Source: Sediminibacillus halophilus (GTDB lineage Bacteria > Bacillota > Bacilli > Bacillales > Amphibacillaceae). Taken from it: DNA of 64,000 nucleotides. Below, one piece after another: positions 8,086-17,450 of this stretch. The stretch lies in contig NZ_FNHF01000001.1 of assembly GCF_900103695.1 (NCBI RefSeq), positions 310,001 through 374,000 on the forward strand, written 5' to 3'. Each line of letters opens with the position of its first letter. Position 1 is the first letter of the stretch. The position numbers were made by a program, and so were the translations under genes. The notes below the pieces were generated by a model. The model was given only the letters and a program-made list of their open reading frames with translations, ran no database searches and was not told the DNA's origin.

Positions 8086-8640
8086 CTAATCGAATGATTT
8101 TAGGGTGTTCTCCATAAATTCGTAGGTCATCGGGCCAGTCACCGTCTGCTTGATGTTTCCATCGCTGCCAATGAAATAGGATGTCGGAATATTTAAGACA
8201 CGGTAAGTATCTACAGCCTTCGATTCTTTATCCAAAAGGATACGGAAAGAAACATTGGCCTGCTCTTTAAATGATTTAACTTTTTCGATTCCATCCAGTT
8301 CAGTCGCAGTGGCGTTGACCGCCAATATTTCCACTTCATTTCCATATTCCTGCTTCAACTGTTCCAAAGCCGGTATTTCCTCTTTGCAAGGACCACACCA
8401 TGTTGCCCAAAAATTCAACAATACTTTTTTACCTTTAAAATCGGACAAATTTATTTGTTTCGCTTCAAGCGATTCCAACGATAAATCAGGAGCAGCCTGT
8501 CCTGCTTTCAAATTGTTCGCAGATGCTTGGTTATTGACCATCTGCTGCATTTCATTTTCAGTTCCATTATCAGTCACATTATAGATAAAAATGACAATCA
8601 AGGTTAGTAACAAAATTGCAGCGGTCGCTTTTTTAATCAT
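8086..8640 (-). CDS. yneN: Membrane-anchored thiol-disulfide oxidoreductase (TlpA/ResA/YneN family)
   Basis: This 184-residue protein has a basic N-terminus and one membrane segment (AAILLLTLIVIFIYNV), then an extracellular thioredoxin-like domain with FWATWCGPCKEEIP. The CGPC pair is the redox centre and VLNIPTSYFIG supplies the cis-proline. It resembles ResA and StoA, which reduce disulfides outside the membrane for cytochrome c or spore cortex work. The position next to citB matches yneN of B. subtilis. ATG 8640 is preferred because GAGG lies ten bases upstream. Confidence 0.85.
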   Translation of the reverse strand: MIKKATAAILLLTLIVIFIYNVTDNGTENEMQQMVNNQASANNLKAGQAAPDLSLESLEAKQINLSDFKGKKVLLNFWATWCGPCKEEIPALEQLKQEYGNEVEILAVNATATELDGIEKVKSFKEQANVSFRILLDKESKAVDTYRVLNIPTSYFIGSDGNIKQTVTGPMTYEFMENTLKSFD

Positions 8641-8879
8641 TTTCACCATTCCTCAAAAAATTTTGCAGCATGTACATTGCTACACTTTCCATTTCATTCT
8701 ATGTAGGAAATCATTAACATAGAAGCCCTGTTTACTCTGTAATCTTAATTTGTTTCTAATAATATGTAAAGGATAACAGGAAGTTGTTCATACTATTGTT
8801 ATTGATTCGTCTGTTAAAAGAGCATACCAACTAAAGAGATGGACAGGGAAAACATGTTAGCTTTATATTCAGTGGGATT

Positions 8880-8983
8880 AACTTGCGCTTTTCGTGGTGG
8901 CTGGAGTGTATCCCAGATTCAAGGGAGCAAAGAAGCTTATTCATATAGCACCCGGCTGAAGCTGTGTCCGCAGAAAGCGAAGT
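8880..8983. repeat. Degenerate inverted-repeat (MITE-like) remnant
   Basis: In the 8650-9078 gap, CTTGCGCTTTTCGTGG at 8882-8897 is an imperfect inverted match to CCGCAGAAAGCGAAG at 8968-8982. GGTGGCT and AGCTGTGTC extend the pairing. The whole folds as a roughly 100-base imperfect hairpin with higher G+C than the flanks. No gene is recognised in the gap. Confidence 0.4.
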
Positions 8984-9078
8984 ATGTTACGAAAGCGTTG
9001 TTTAACACCCCACTAATATTAATACGGATTAATATTTATACCGCATAGTGACAGGCTTTTGAGCAATGTACAAAAGAA

Positions 9079-9108
9079 AAACAGCCCGGCATCGCCGGAC
9101 TGTTTTAA
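9079..9108 (-). terminator. Terminator after citB
   Basis: AACAGCCCGGC and GCCGGACTGTT form a hairpin with a T-run on the minus strand, just after the citB stop. Confidence 0.85.
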
Positions 9109-9114
9109 TCTCCA

Positions 9115-11823
9115 TTAGTTTGTTTCCAATTTGTTACGAAGCACCATTTGCAGGATACCGCCATGACGATAGTAGTCAATTTCAACTTCGCTGTCAAAGC
9201 GTGCAATCACTTCAAACTCTGTCTTATTGCCTTGCTCGTCGGTTGCCGTCACTTTCACAAGGTCATGGGGTTTGACGGTTTCATCAATATCTACGTCAAA
9301 TGTTTCTCGTCCGGTCAGACCTAGGGATTCAGCACTGTCGCCTTTGACAAATTGCAATGGAAGTACTCCCATCATTACCAAATTGGAACGATGGATTCGT
9401 TCAAAGCTTTCTGCAATGACTGTTTTAATTCCTAACAAGTTTGTACCCTTGGCTGCCCAATCGCGAGAGCTCCCCATGCCATAATCTTTTCCAGCAATGA
9501 CCAATAGACCTGTTTCGTCCTCTTGGTATTTCATTGCTGCATCATAAATCGGCATGACTTCTTCGGTTGGCCAGTACGTAGTGTATCCACCCTCTGTTCC
9601 TGGAGCCAGCAAGTTACGGATCCGGATATTTGCAAATGTTCCACGCATCATGACTTCGTGGTTACCACGACGAGAACCATACGAATTAAAGTTTCGAGGG
9701 GAAACATCTTTTTCCTGTAAATACTTACCAGCCGGCATGTCTTTTGCAATTGCCCCGGCTGGGGAAATGTGGTCTGTTGTTACCGAGTCGCCGAATTTAC
9801 CAATTGCCCGCAAGTTATTGAGTTGGTGGACTTCCCCCGCCTCTTTAGATAATCCCTCAAAGAACGGCGGATTTTGAATATAGGTTGATTCATCATTCCA
9901 TTTATACAATGGTTCATCGGTCGTATCTATGGCATTCCACTTTTCATTAGAATCAAATACACTTTCGTATTCTTTCCGGAAAATTTCTGGTGTTACCGCT
10001 TTAGCTACTTCCTGTTTGATTTCGTCAATGGATGGCCAAATATCATTGAAATAAACAGCATTTCCATCGTTGTCAGTGCCAATTGGCTCATTATATAAGT
10101 CAACATCGACACTGCCGGCAAGTGCATAAGCTACCACAAGCGGAGGAGAAGCCAGATAATTCGCTTTCACCAGTGGATGAATGCGCCCTTCAAAGTTACG
10201 GTTCCCTGATAGTACGGAAGAAACAGTAAGGTCGTTTTCCACAATTGCATCCTCTATTTCCGGAGACAATGGACCAGAATTTCCAATACAAGTCGTACAG
10301 CCGTAGCCTACAAGACTAAAACCTAACTGTTCAAGGTAAGGCATTAGTCCGGAATCCTCCAGATAACGGGTAACCACTTTGGAACCTGGAGCAAGCGATG
10401 TTTTTACATACGCTGGTACTTCGAGTCCTTTTTCTACTGCCTTTTTAGCCAAGAGTCCTGCCCCCAGCATAACGTAAGGATTGGAAGTATTAGTACAAGA
10501 AGTAATGGCCGCGATTGCCACAGCCCCTGTTTTCATCACGGAAGATTTTCCATCCGGATGACCAATCGCTGCTTCTTTTTCGAATTCTTTTGCATCCAAA
10601 CCAAAACCTTGGTTTCCTGCTGGTGCTGTTACTGCCTCATTAAATGATTCTTTCATTTTGGAAAGCGGAATTAAATCTTGCGGCCGTTTCGGTCCAGATA
10701 AATTCGGCTCGAGCTCTGAAAGATTTATTTCAACTAGTTCAGTAAATTCTGGATCCGGTTGATCGGATGAATACCAAAGGTTGTTTTCTTTACAATATTT
10801 TTCAACTAAAGCAATATGATCCTCACTTCTTCCAGTCAGTCGCAAATAATTCAGAGATTCCTGATCGACAGGGAAGAAACCGCAAGTAGCACCATATTCA
10901 GGAGCCATATTGGAAATGGTGGCACGGTGAGCCAATGGCATATCCTTCAAGCCCGGTCCGAAATATTCTACAAACTTACCGACAACATTACGTTTTCTTA
11001 GTACCTGTGTCACCTTCAATGCCAAATCGGTGGCAGTTGTTCCATTTGGGAAACTGCCGGTGAATTTGACCCCGATAACTTCCGGTGCCGGGAAGTATGA
11101 AGGCTGGCCAAGCATGCCTGCTTCTGCTTCGATACCGCCAACACCCCAGCCTAATACTCCTAAACCATTGATCATGGTGGTATGAGAATCTGTACCTACC
11201 AGTGTATCAGGAAAAGCGTCATATTCACCGCTTTCATTTTCGAGTGCATGGACAACATTCGCGATATATTCGAGATTCACCTGATGGACAATGCCTGTTG
11301 CAGGTGGAACAGCACGATAGTTATCGAATGCTTTTTGAGCCCAATTTAAAAATTCGTAACGTTCCATGTTCCGTTCAAATTCCAAATCCATATTCGCTTG
11401 TAATGCATTAGGTGTTCCATATTTGTCTACCTGGACAGAATGGTCGATTACCAGGTCAACAGGAACTTCCGGATTGATTTTATCAGGTGCTCCTCCCATG
11501 TCGACCATTGCTTTTCGTAAGGAAGCGAGATCCACCACTGCAGGTACCCCAGTGAAGTCCTGCAATATAACGCGAGATGGCTTGAACGGAACATCTTTTC
11601 CTTCCGTTTTCCCCCATTTCGCCAGGCTTTCAACATGTTCATCTTTGATCACAAAGCCATCGTGTTGTCTCACAAGGGATTCAAGCAACACACGGATAGA
11701 AAAAGGAAGGCGGGTAATATCGCCTAGTCCTGCGTCTTCCAGGGCTTTTAATTGATAAAAGTTATACGTTTTACCATTCAGTTCAAATTGCTTTTTTGCA
11801 TTATAAGTATTGTTTGCTTTCAT
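9115..11823 (-). CDS. citB: Aconitate hydratase (aconitase)
   Basis: This 902-residue protein is a bacterial aconitase of the IRP1/AcnA type, converting citrate to isocitrate in the TCA cycle. The 4Fe-4S cluster cysteines are in [15 protein letters not shown] and [13 protein letters not shown]. Other family segments are [20 protein letters not shown] and the swivel-domain [16 protein letters not shown]. subtilis CitB also binds RNA when it loses its cluster. An inverted repeat lies in the leader (11860-11899). AAAGGGGG is about 14 bases upstream of the ATG, slightly far. It has its own promoter region and a strong terminator. Confidence 0.96.
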   Translation of the reverse strand: MKANNTYNAKKQFELNGKTYNFYQLKALEDAGLGDITRLPFSIRVLLESLVRQHDGFVIKDEHVESLAKWGKTEGKDVPFKPSRVILQDFTGVPAVVDLASLRKAMVDMGGAPDKINPEVPVDLVIDHSVQVDKYGTPNALQANMDLEFERNMERYEFLNWAQKAFDNYRAVPPATGIVHQVNLEYIANVVHALENESGEYDAFPDTLVGTDSHTTMINGLGVLGWGVGGIEAEAGMLGQPSYFPAPEVIGVKFTGSFPNGTTATDLALKVTQVLRKRNVVGKFVEYFGPGLKDMPLAHRATISNMAPEYGATCGFFPVDQESLNYLRLTGRSEDHIALVEKYCKENNLWYSSDQPDPEFTELVEINLSELEPNLSGPKRPQDLIPLSKMKESFNEAVTAPAGNQGFGLDAKEFEKEAAIGHPDGKSSVMKTGAVAIAAITSCTNTSNPYVMLGAGLLAKKAVEKGLEVPAYVKTSLAPGSKVVTRYLEDSGLMPYLEQLGFSLVGYGCTTCIGNSGPLSPEIEDAIVENDLTVSSVLSGNRNFEGRIHPLVKANYLASPPLVVAYALAGSVDVDLYNEPIGTDNDGNAVYFNDIWPSIDEIKQEVAKAVTPEIFRKEYESVFDSNEKWNAIDTTDEPLYKWNDESTYIQNPPFFEGLSKEAGEVHQLNNLRAIGKFGDSVTTDHISPAGAIAKDMPAGKYLQEKDVSPRNFNSYGSRRGNHEVMMRGTFANIRIRNLLAPGTEGGYTTYWPTEEVMPIYDAAMKYQEDETGLLVIAGKDYGMGSSRDWAAKGTNLLGIKTVIAESFERIHRSNLVMMGVLPLQFVKGDSAESLGLTGRETFDVDIDETVKPHDLVKVTATDEQGNKTEFEVIARFDSEVEIDYYRHGGILQMVLRNKLETN

Positions 11824-11859
11824 AAGACTTTATGTTACCCCCTTTAAAGATTATGAATC

Positions 11860-11899
11860 GTCGAAGGATCCTCCAATCCCCTTTTTAACAGCCTTCGAC
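11860..11899 (-). promoter_or_regulatory. Inverted repeat in the citB leader
   Basis: GTCGAAGG and CCTTCGAC (8 bp, perfect) flank 24 bases about 40 bases upstream of the citB start. The loop contains GGATTGGAGG. It could be an operator or an RNA hairpin. The rest of the 11824-12161 gap is AT-rich and carries a second imperfect hairpin (about 12090-12141, TCCTGTAG with CTACAGGA) past the kinase end. No gene is seen. Confidence 0.45.
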
Positions 11900-12161
11900 A
11901 AAATCTATTGTTTGAATCCACAATATATTTTAAATGAAATCGATTTATAAGTAAAACATTTGAACATATTTTTAGAAAGTTTTAAGTTTTGAAGATTGCT
12001 AGTACAATAGGAGATTTAGAAAGGATAGGATAGGACAGCAAGCCCATGTTCGAGACGTAATCCTTTACTTCCGAAAAAGCTGTTACCGGATACCTCCTGT
12101 AGAAAGTCTTCTTTTTCTCATTTCCTCATACTTCCTACAGGACGATTTGCAGAGGGCATGT

Positions 12162-13295
12162 TCAATATTCCTGCTTAGTTGGCAGGATTACCCTGAACGT
12201 GCTTCCTTTATCAGGGTTACGATAGATTTCCAGTCGACCATGGTGTTTTTCGACGATTTGGTTAGATATCATCAAGCCGAGTCCTGTACCATCTTTTTTT
12301 GTAGTGAAAAAAGGTTCTTTCAATTTATGGAGAATATTTTCTGGAATGCCGGGGCCTTCGTCAACAATATCGATTTCAACCCATCCTTTGTTTGTTCTTC
12401 CATTCACGAAGACGCTTCCTCCGTCTTTCATAGCCTCAACGGCATTTTTAATCAAATTGATAAAGACTTGTTTAATTTGCGACCGGTCACAAAATACAGA
12501 TTGTTCTTTATCAAGATTCAAGTAAATATCAACATTTTTCAACTTTGCCTGAGAGCGGAGCAGAACAATGACATCACCCAATAATTCAGATAACATCTCT
12601 ATTTTTTTGTCATCCGTCATAGGCTTCGAAATGAAAAGCAATTCAGAAGTAATGGTTTCAATTTTTTCTATCTCATCCACCATTATTTTGTAGTACTCCT
12701 CTTTCCGGTCGATACCTGCCTGAAGCAATTGGAGAAATCCTTTGATGGATGTCAGCGGATTACGAATCTCATGAGCTACTCCTGCAGCAAGCTGCCCAGC
12801 CACGGACATTTTTTCCGAGCGGATCATCATTTCCTCGGCTTCCTTTTTGTCCTGTATATCTTTGGTTACAGAAATTAATAAATCCGATGCATGCTCTTCA
12901 TCTCTTAATCTTCCTATAACACTTTCTGCCCAAATGTATTTTCCTTCTTTATTGCGAATACTCAAATGAACCTTTTGGGAATCAGTTGCGTATTGGTTTA
13001 ATTTAGACTTCAGAAGGTTTTGATCATACGGCGATAAAAGCTCTAACACAGAGACTCCAATCAATTCTTCCGCTTTAAAACCGAGCACATGATGTACTGA
13101 CTTAGAAATATATAAGACCCTGCCATCCAGGTTGCATACAGTTATTAAATCATATCCGTTATTCTCAATCCATTCGAGCATGTTATCCGGCAAGCTGCTC
13201 AACAAATAATCAGTAGCAGGATGATGATGTTCGTTTAATTCCATAGTATGCGTGAGATGGATATTCGTCTCTTTGTTTCTTTCTTCTGAATCCAT
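12162..13295 (-). CDS. PAS-domain sensor histidine kinase (sporulation-kinase-like)
   Basis: This 377-residue protein has no membrane segment. A PAS domain lies at about residues 40-150 (DGRVLYISKSVHHVLGFKAE). The dimerisation/phosphoacceptor helix carries AAGVAHEIRNPLTSIKGFLQ with His near 178. The ATP-binding domain has NLIKNAVEAM, DEGPGIP and GTGLGLMIS. This layout and the HEIRNPLTS box resemble the KinA/KinE-type kinases that feed the Spo0 phosphorelay. No response regulator is adjacent, which fits an orphan phosphorelay kinase, but the link to sporulation is inference. Confidence 0.85.
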   Translation of the reverse strand: MDSEERNKETNIHLTHTMELNEHHHPATDYLLSSLPDNMLEWIENNGYDLITVCNLDGRVLYISKSVHHVLGFKAEELIGVSVLELLSPYDQNLLKSKLNQYATDSQKVHLSIRNKEGKYIWAESVIGRLRDEEHASDLLISVTKDIQDKKEAEEMMIRSEKMSVAGQLAAGVAHEIRNPLTSIKGFLQLLQAGIDRKEEYYKIMVDEIEKIETITSELLFISKPMTDDKKIEMLSELLGDVIVLLRSQAKLKNVDIYLNLDKEQSVFCDRSQIKQVFINLIKNAVEAMKDGGSVFVNGRTNKGWVEIDIVDEGPGIPENILHKLKEPFFTTKKDGTGLGLMISNQIVEKHHGRLEIYRNPDKGSTFRVILPTKQEY

Positions 13296-13615
13296 TCCTT
13301 TTGTCCCCCTATCTCATGTACCGACTACTAGGATGATTATCTCAAAAAGTCCGCCTTTCTTCTATCTTTTTTCCTCTATCCAGTATGAAAACTTGTATTT
13401 ATAAATATATCCTTTTATAATTACCATAGTTGATTCTGATGATTAAAAGCTTGCAGATGAATACCTATTTCTATACCGTAAAAGAATTAAACAATTATTA
13501 GTAATATTACTATAAATATCAAAAAAATTAAACTTTTGCACTATTTTTTCTACATTTCCACTATATTTCTTTACTTGAATAAATTATGACAAAAATAGAA
13601 AGATTGGTGATCGAC
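13296..13615. other. Divergent intergenic region, no gene seen
   Basis: This very AT-rich stretch separates the kinase (minus) from yneK (plus) and should hold both promoters, though none stands out clearly. At 13446-13457 there is AAGCTTGCAGAT, half of the hairpin family found elsewhere in the window, without its partner arm. Confidence 0.5.
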
Positions 13616-14083
13616 ATGACAGGCGGTTTTGCTTATTTCATCGTTGCCTGGGTGTTCTTACTGGTTGGTTTGATGGCAATTGGCGGCTTCTTTATGTTCC
13701 GCAAATTCCTTAAGCGGCTCCCTAAAGAAGATGGCAAGTCCATTCTTGACTGGGAAGAATATTACGTAAAAAAAACGCGCCATATGTGGGGCAAGAAAGA
13801 ATTGACATTGCTAGAAGAGCTGGTATCTCCCGTCCCCGAATTATTCCGGGATATTGCACGACAAAAGATAGCGGGGAAAATTGGGGAAATTGCTTTGGAA
13901 AAAAAACGAAAGAAAATAACGCAAGATATTCTAATCGAAGGGTATATTATCGCGACGCCTAAGCGAGACCATAAATTTTTACGAAAAAAGCTGAACGAAA
14001 AACAAATTGATATGGAGCCTTATGCTGAATTGTTTGAGTTAGAGAAGGTTCCTGCTAATAAATCGACACCCCGCAGCCAATAG
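13616..14083 (+). CDS. yneK: YneK, DUF2621 membrane protein
   Basis: This 155-residue protein has one N-terminal membrane segment (AWVFLLVGLMAIGGFFMF). A charged cytoplasmic part follows, with KFLKRLPKEDGKSILDWEEY, PVPELFRDIARQKIAGKIGE and ATPKRDHKFLRKKL, the DUF2621 signature. The function is unknown. The ATG at 13616 has GGTGAT upstream, whereas the in-frame ATG at 13586 has no Shine-Dalgarno and adds residues unlike the family. As in B. subtilis it lies beside the ccd genes, here converging on ccdC. Confidence 0.85.
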   Translation: MTGGFAYFIVAWVFLLVGLMAIGGFFMFRKFLKRLPKEDGKSILDWEEYYVKKTRHMWGKKELTLLEELVSPVPELFRDIARQKIAGKIGEIALEKKRKKITQDILIEGYIIATPKRDHKFLRKKLNEKQIDMEPYAELFELEKVPANKSTPRSQ

Positions 14084-14107
14084 TTAAATCAACTGCGGGG
14101 TGTCCCA
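14066..14107. terminator. Terminator between yneK and ccdC
   Basis: ACACCCCGCAG and CTGCGGGGTGT form an 11-bp stem that includes the last yneK codons and its stop. It lies between converging genes and may work in both directions. Confidence 0.75.
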
Positions 14108-14108
14108 T

Positions 14109-14585
14109 TTAAGACGTTACGGAGCTATTCAATCGTTTTTCAATCCTTGTGAATTTCCACAGCATAGCAATTCTCCAGGATAGTATCATCCCAAATGCCA
14201 GTAAAAAAAACATACCGCTCGTTTCTCCCACGGAAACAGTTTTCCCGATGATCACTTTCAGGGTGACACGGACGATTAGTAATCCAAACAAGATAAATAC
14301 AAATGCTTTCGAAGGAATTAAATATATATGTCCATTTTTCACTTCAAAGTTGGAGCTTTTGATTAAAAATAGAGAAAATATCACCCCGACAGAAAAAGCT
14401 TCCAATACCTGTGCCCACGACACCTGAAAGGCAGGTACCAAAAACATAAAAGCACCTGTGCTCATGAATAAAGGCGGTAAAATGATTCTGGCTTTACTTG
14501 CCGGTCTCCTCGAAGCTTTCATCCTGACAAATATCATGGTAACTGCCATCAAGATTCCTACGATTGTGGTCGCTGTTATCAGCAT
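14109..14585 (-). CDS. ccdC: CcdC, cytochrome c biogenesis-associated membrane protein
   Basis: This 158-residue protein has about five membrane segments and matches CcdC/YneJ (DUF1453): KASRRPASKARIILPPLFMSTGAFMF and KSSNFEVKNGHIYLIPSKAF. In B. subtilis ccdC lies with ccdA and ccdB, but only CcdA is needed for cytochrome c maturation, so the exact role is unclear. It follows ccdB by 45 bases and is probably on the same transcript. Confidence 0.85.
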   Translation of the reverse strand: MLITATTIVGILMAVTMIFVRMKASRRPASKARIILPPLFMSTGAFMFLVPAFQVSWAQVLEAFSVGVIFSLFLIKSSNFEVKNGHIYLIPSKAFVFILFGLLIVRVTLKVIIGKTVSVGETSGMFFLLAFGMILSWRIAMLWKFTRIEKRLNSSVTS

Positions 14586-14630
14586 AATATCAACTCTTCC
14601 ATCTTAACTATATGTATGTAGTAACTATTG

Positions 14631-14990
14631 TCAGCTCAATACCCGATTAACCGCCTCTAGTACTCTGTTTTCATCAAAAGGCTTTACTATAAAGTCTTTG
14701 GCACCTTTTTCGATCGCTTCTACGACCAGCTTTTGCTGTCCCATTGCTGAGCACATAATTACTTTTGCGTGGCTGTCAAACGCTTTGATTTCTTGCATTG
14801 CATCCATGCCGTTTTTTCCCGGCATGGTGATATCCATTGTAACTAAGTCTGGTGATAACTGCTTGTACATCTCAACCGCTTGGTCACCATCCTCTGCTTC
14901 CCCCACAACAGTATGGCTCCCGTTTTCTAAAATTCCCGATAGTGTTACACGAATAAATTTTGCATCATCAACCACTAATATGTTTGCCAT
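14631..14990 (-). CDS. ccdB: CcdB, CheY-like response regulator receiver protein
   Basis: This 119-residue protein is a single receiver domain: acidic pair in VVDDAKFIR, phosphoacceptor Asp in DLVTMDITMPGKNGMD, and Lys in DFIVKPF. No output domain is present. Synteny with ccdA and ccdC identifies it as CcdB/YneI, whose partner is unknown. The ATG at 14990 has GGGGG six bases upstream; the codon before it is TTG. Confidence 0.88.
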   Translation of the reverse strand: MANILVVDDAKFIRVTLSGILENGSHTVVGEAEDGDQAVEMYKQLSPDLVTMDITMPGKNGMDAMQEIKAFDSHAKVIMCSAMGQQKLVVEAIEKGAKDFIVKPFDENRVLEAVNRVLS

Positions 14991-15004
14991 CAAATTCCCC
15001 CTTA

Positions 15005-15439
15005 CTAATCACGATCGCCGGCAATCGAAAGAATGATTGTCATGGTTATCCCTACTACCGTGAGATATACACCCAAATCAAATAAAAGTGCTGTGGCCAG
15101 TTCTTTATCACCCAGTAACGGAATATGGAAGTGGCCAAAAGTTTGATTTAAAAACGGCTCGCCAAAAGCGAATGAACCAACACCTGTCAACAATGCGATC
15201 ATAAGTCCGGTCGGTACTAGAAAACGAAAATTCACAGGTATAATTTTGCTGACTGCTCTCTCTCCATACGCCATATACATAAGCACAATCGCCGAAGCGG
15301 TCATTAATCCACCGACAAACCCACCTCCAGGCGCATTATGCCCTGCAAGAAATAGATAAATTGAGAAAGCGAATAAAATGAATGATATTAACACTGTCGC
15401 CGTTCTTAAAATCAAGTCATTCGTTCCATGCATTTTCAT
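15005..15439 (-). CDS. MrpB/MnhB-like subunit of a Na+/H+ antiporter, standing alone
   Basis: This 144-residue protein has four membrane segments and matches the MnhB/MrpB family (PF04039-type): LFLAGHNAPGGGFVGGLMTASAIVLMYMAYG near the start. MrpB is normally one of six or seven subunits of the Mrp antiporter, which exports Na+ for alkali and salt tolerance. No other mrp gene occurs in this window. The gene lies between ccdA and ccdB, which are adjacent in B. subtilis. A terminator is not visible on either side, so it is probably co-transcribed. Its role alone is unknown. Confidence 0.85.
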   Translation of the reverse strand: MKMHGTNDLILRTATVLISFILFAFSIYLFLAGHNAPGGGFVGGLMTASAIVLMYMAYGERAVSKIIPVNFRFLVPTGLMIALLTGVGSFAFGEPFLNQTFGHFHIPLLGDKELATALLFDLGVYLTVVGITMTIILSIAGDRD

Positions 15440-15498
15440 AACTCCTTTTTCATTTCCATAATTCTATCATAATATAAATATGCAGCGATTTCCATCGG

Positions 15499-16206
15499 TT
15501 AAAATCCGTAAAAGTTAAACCATCCGGCAAGGTAGGAAGTTAGCGCCGTCATCCAGTCGAAGAACAAAGCGATGCCCATAAATATCATTACATAACCGCC
15601 GATTTTTACCAATCGCGGCCCATTCCTTTTTATCCATTTCATCTTTCCCACAAAAAAGGAAAGGATCAGAAACGGAGCAGAGAATCCTAACGAATAAGCA
15701 CTCATCATCACCATTCCCAGATCCGGTTTATCTGCAGATAGCGAGATGACAGCACCAAGTATAGGGCCCGTGCATGGCGTCCATCCCATCGAGAAAGCCA
15801 TTCCGATTAAAAAGGAACCGATAAATCCACTAGGTCTGTTACGAAAAACGATTTTATGATCCTTCATAAGAAATTGAAAGTTGAATACTCCTATGATAAC
15901 CAATCCAAAAAATACAATTAGAATTGCTCCAAGCTGCCGGATTGCATCCTGCCAAGTTAATAAAAACTCTCCTATAAAGGTGGTAAAAAAACCAAGCAAA
16001 ACAAAAACACTCGAAAATCCAAGCAAAAATAATACTGTATGGATAATGCTTTTGCTATTCAGCATTCCGTTTTCAACCTTTATATCATTCACACTCATTC
16101 CAGTTATGTATGACAAAAAAGCCGGATATAATGGCAGAACACATGGAGAAATAAACGATAAAAAGCCTGCTCCAAAGGCAATGAAAATATTTAATTCTGC
16201 TGCCAT
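15499..16206 (-). CDS. ccdA: CcdA, thiol-disulfide electron transporter
   Basis: This 235-residue protein has six membrane segments and the two redox cysteines of CcdA/DsbD-beta: SFISPCVLPLYPAFLSYITG and MGWTPCTGPILGAV. CcdA moves reducing power from cytoplasmic thioredoxin across the membrane to ResA- or StoA-like proteins for cytochrome c maturation and spore cortex synthesis. YneN (8086-8640) could be one partner, by inference. GGAGGG lies just upstream of the ATG. Confidence 0.92.
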   Translation of the reverse strand: MAAELNIFIAFGAGFLSFISPCVLPLYPAFLSYITGMSVNDIKVENGMLNSKSIIHTVLFLLGFSSVFVLLGFFTTFIGEFLLTWQDAIRQLGAILIVFFGLVIIGVFNFQFLMKDHKIVFRNRPSGFIGSFLIGMAFSMGWTPCTGPILGAVISLSADKPDLGMVMMSAYSLGFSAPFLILSFFVGKMKWIKRNGPRLVKIGGYVMIFMGIALFFDWMTALTSYLAGWFNFYGF

Positions 16207-16445
16207 TTTTCTCCCTCCTTCGTTAGTTCAATTCTTTGCAATTTGATTCTCCCCAATGCTCACTTCAGTATGTTTAAATACCCTTTTTGGTATGTAATCC
16301 ACTCTTGAAAAAAAAATCATCTCAACCGTCCGACATAGAAAGTGTTTTCCGGCGCGAATCAAACCGTTATATTGTTATGGCATCGAGGACCCCACTAAAC
16401 ATCCGTCCTATTTAGTGTAGCAGAAGATAAAAACGCCATTGTGAC

Positions 16446-16470
16446 AACAAAGTGAAATTTTCACTTTGTT
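16446..16470. repeat. 25-base perfect palindrome upstream of ccdA
   Basis: AACAAAGTGAAA and its exact complement flank a single central T. It lies about 240 bases upstream of ccdA and directly beside the hairpin at 16471-16513. A further CACTAAA/TTTAGTG hairpin lies near 16394-16418. The shape fits a regulator-binding site, but no factor is recognised. The rest of 16207-16573 holds no gene. Confidence 0.5.
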
Positions 16471-16513
16471 ACATATAAATCCCTTGCCGCTAAGTGACAA
16501 GGGATTTATATGT
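16471..16513 (-). terminator. Hairpin after yneF, probable terminator
   Basis: A perfect 16-bp stem (ACATATAAATCCCTTG with its complement) surrounds an 11-base loop, 60 bases after the yneF stop. No clean T-run follows on the minus strand. Confidence 0.55.
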
Positions 16514-16573
16514 ATAGTTATCAAATAGAATCTATTTTAGATACCATTGACCACTAATAAGTGGGTTCATTCG

Positions 16574-16792
16574 TTATTTTGACTGGTTGTTCATCGCCCG
16601 CATCATTTGATTGATTTTTTTCTGCGACGGCTTTTGTCCCATTTGCATCATCAATGTGCGAAGCATTTGTTCATTAATCGGCGGGTTCTTCTTAAGGTAA
16701 TTCATCATATACTTTCGCGCAATGAAAAACCCCAGAGCAACACCGGCAATCAAAGCAATAATGGCAATCAATACTACCCAAATCGTGCCCAT
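16574..16792 (-). CDS. yneF: YneF, UPF0154 small membrane protein
   Basis: This 72-residue protein has one N-terminal membrane helix ([19 protein letters not shown]), then [18 protein letters not shown] and [18 protein letters not shown], the UPF0154 signature. The function is unknown and the family is widespread in Firmicutes. It follows sirA by 45 bases. Confidence 0.9.
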   Translation of the reverse strand: MGTIWVVLIAIIALIAGVALGFFIARKYMMNYLKKNPPINEQMLRTLMMQMGQKPSQKKINQMMRAMNNQSK

Positions 16793-16837
16793 GTCACGTC
16801 TTCCTCCTTCAAATTGTCTCTCATACAGTATAGTAAA

Positions 16838-17296
16838 TCATAATAGAGAATACAATAGCCTTGTATTCAAGTCCTTATGACGTTTACCTATCGGTGAGAT
16901 CCATCCATAATTGTCAGAATCATACTCTATAATAAAAAAGCGGCTGTTAAATCGCCTGAAATATTGAAACAACAGCTTTTCCGCTCCGGAAAAGCTAGAA
17001 GAACTCCCATATATACAAGTCCCGTCAATCAGTAGTTCCGCTACGTCTGATTGACCTTCAATCCGCAAGCTGTTCCCTTTCTTTTCGAATGCATTTTCGC
17101 CGGTATGGCACCTTGCCAGGTAGTCCATTACTTCTCGTACAGGAATTTCAGAAGTTACATATCGAGATTGTTTATAGTGGATACTATCAACCGGATAAAC
17201 ATCAAACTTGCGTAAAAAACGATATAAAATATCAGAACGATAATAATAATGATTCGCAAATTCACTGTTCACCAAAAAAATGGAGTAATTAGGCAT
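16838..17296 (-). CDS. sirA: SirA, sporulation inhibitor of replication
   Basis: This 152-residue protein matches SirA/YneE by position (between tkt and yneF) and by blocks such as FLVNSEFANHYYYRSDILY near the start and YDSDNYGWISPIGKRHK near the end. In B. subtilis SirA is made under Spo0A control at the start of sporulation and binds domain I of DnaA to stop re-initiation. ATG 17296 has GGGAGGG eight bases upstream. The family diverges quickly, so overall similarity is modest. Confidence 0.82.
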   Translation of the reverse strand: MPNYSIFLVNSEFANHYYYRSDILYRFLRKFDVYPVDSIHYKQSRYVTSEIPVREVMDYLARCHTGENAFEKKGNSLRIEGQSDVAELLIDGTCIYGSSSSFSGAEKLLFQYFRRFNSRFFIIEYDSDNYGWISPIGKRHKDLNTRLLYSLL

Positions 17297-17412
17297 TGGC
17301 TTGTCCCTCCCTGGTAGGAACAATTATACACAATCCCATGTGAAACGGTTGTCAAACGATGGTGTAGAATTCCGCGATTTTTGTCGTACAAGAAAAATAT
17401 GAAGTCATAATA

Positions 17413-17444
17413 GACCCCCCGACTGGATAGCAGCCTGGGGGGAG
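17413..17444 (-). terminator. Terminator after tkt
   Basis: ACCCCCC and GGGGGG(A)GT form a hairpin immediately after the tkt stop, followed by TCTATTAT on the minus strand. Confidence 0.65.
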
Positions 17445-17450
17445 TGTCAT

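Noticed and set aside
8839-9048. Plus-strand frame of 69 codons between yneN and citB
   Set aside because: It runs through the imperfect hairpin repeat, lacks a ribosome-binding site and is not protein-like.
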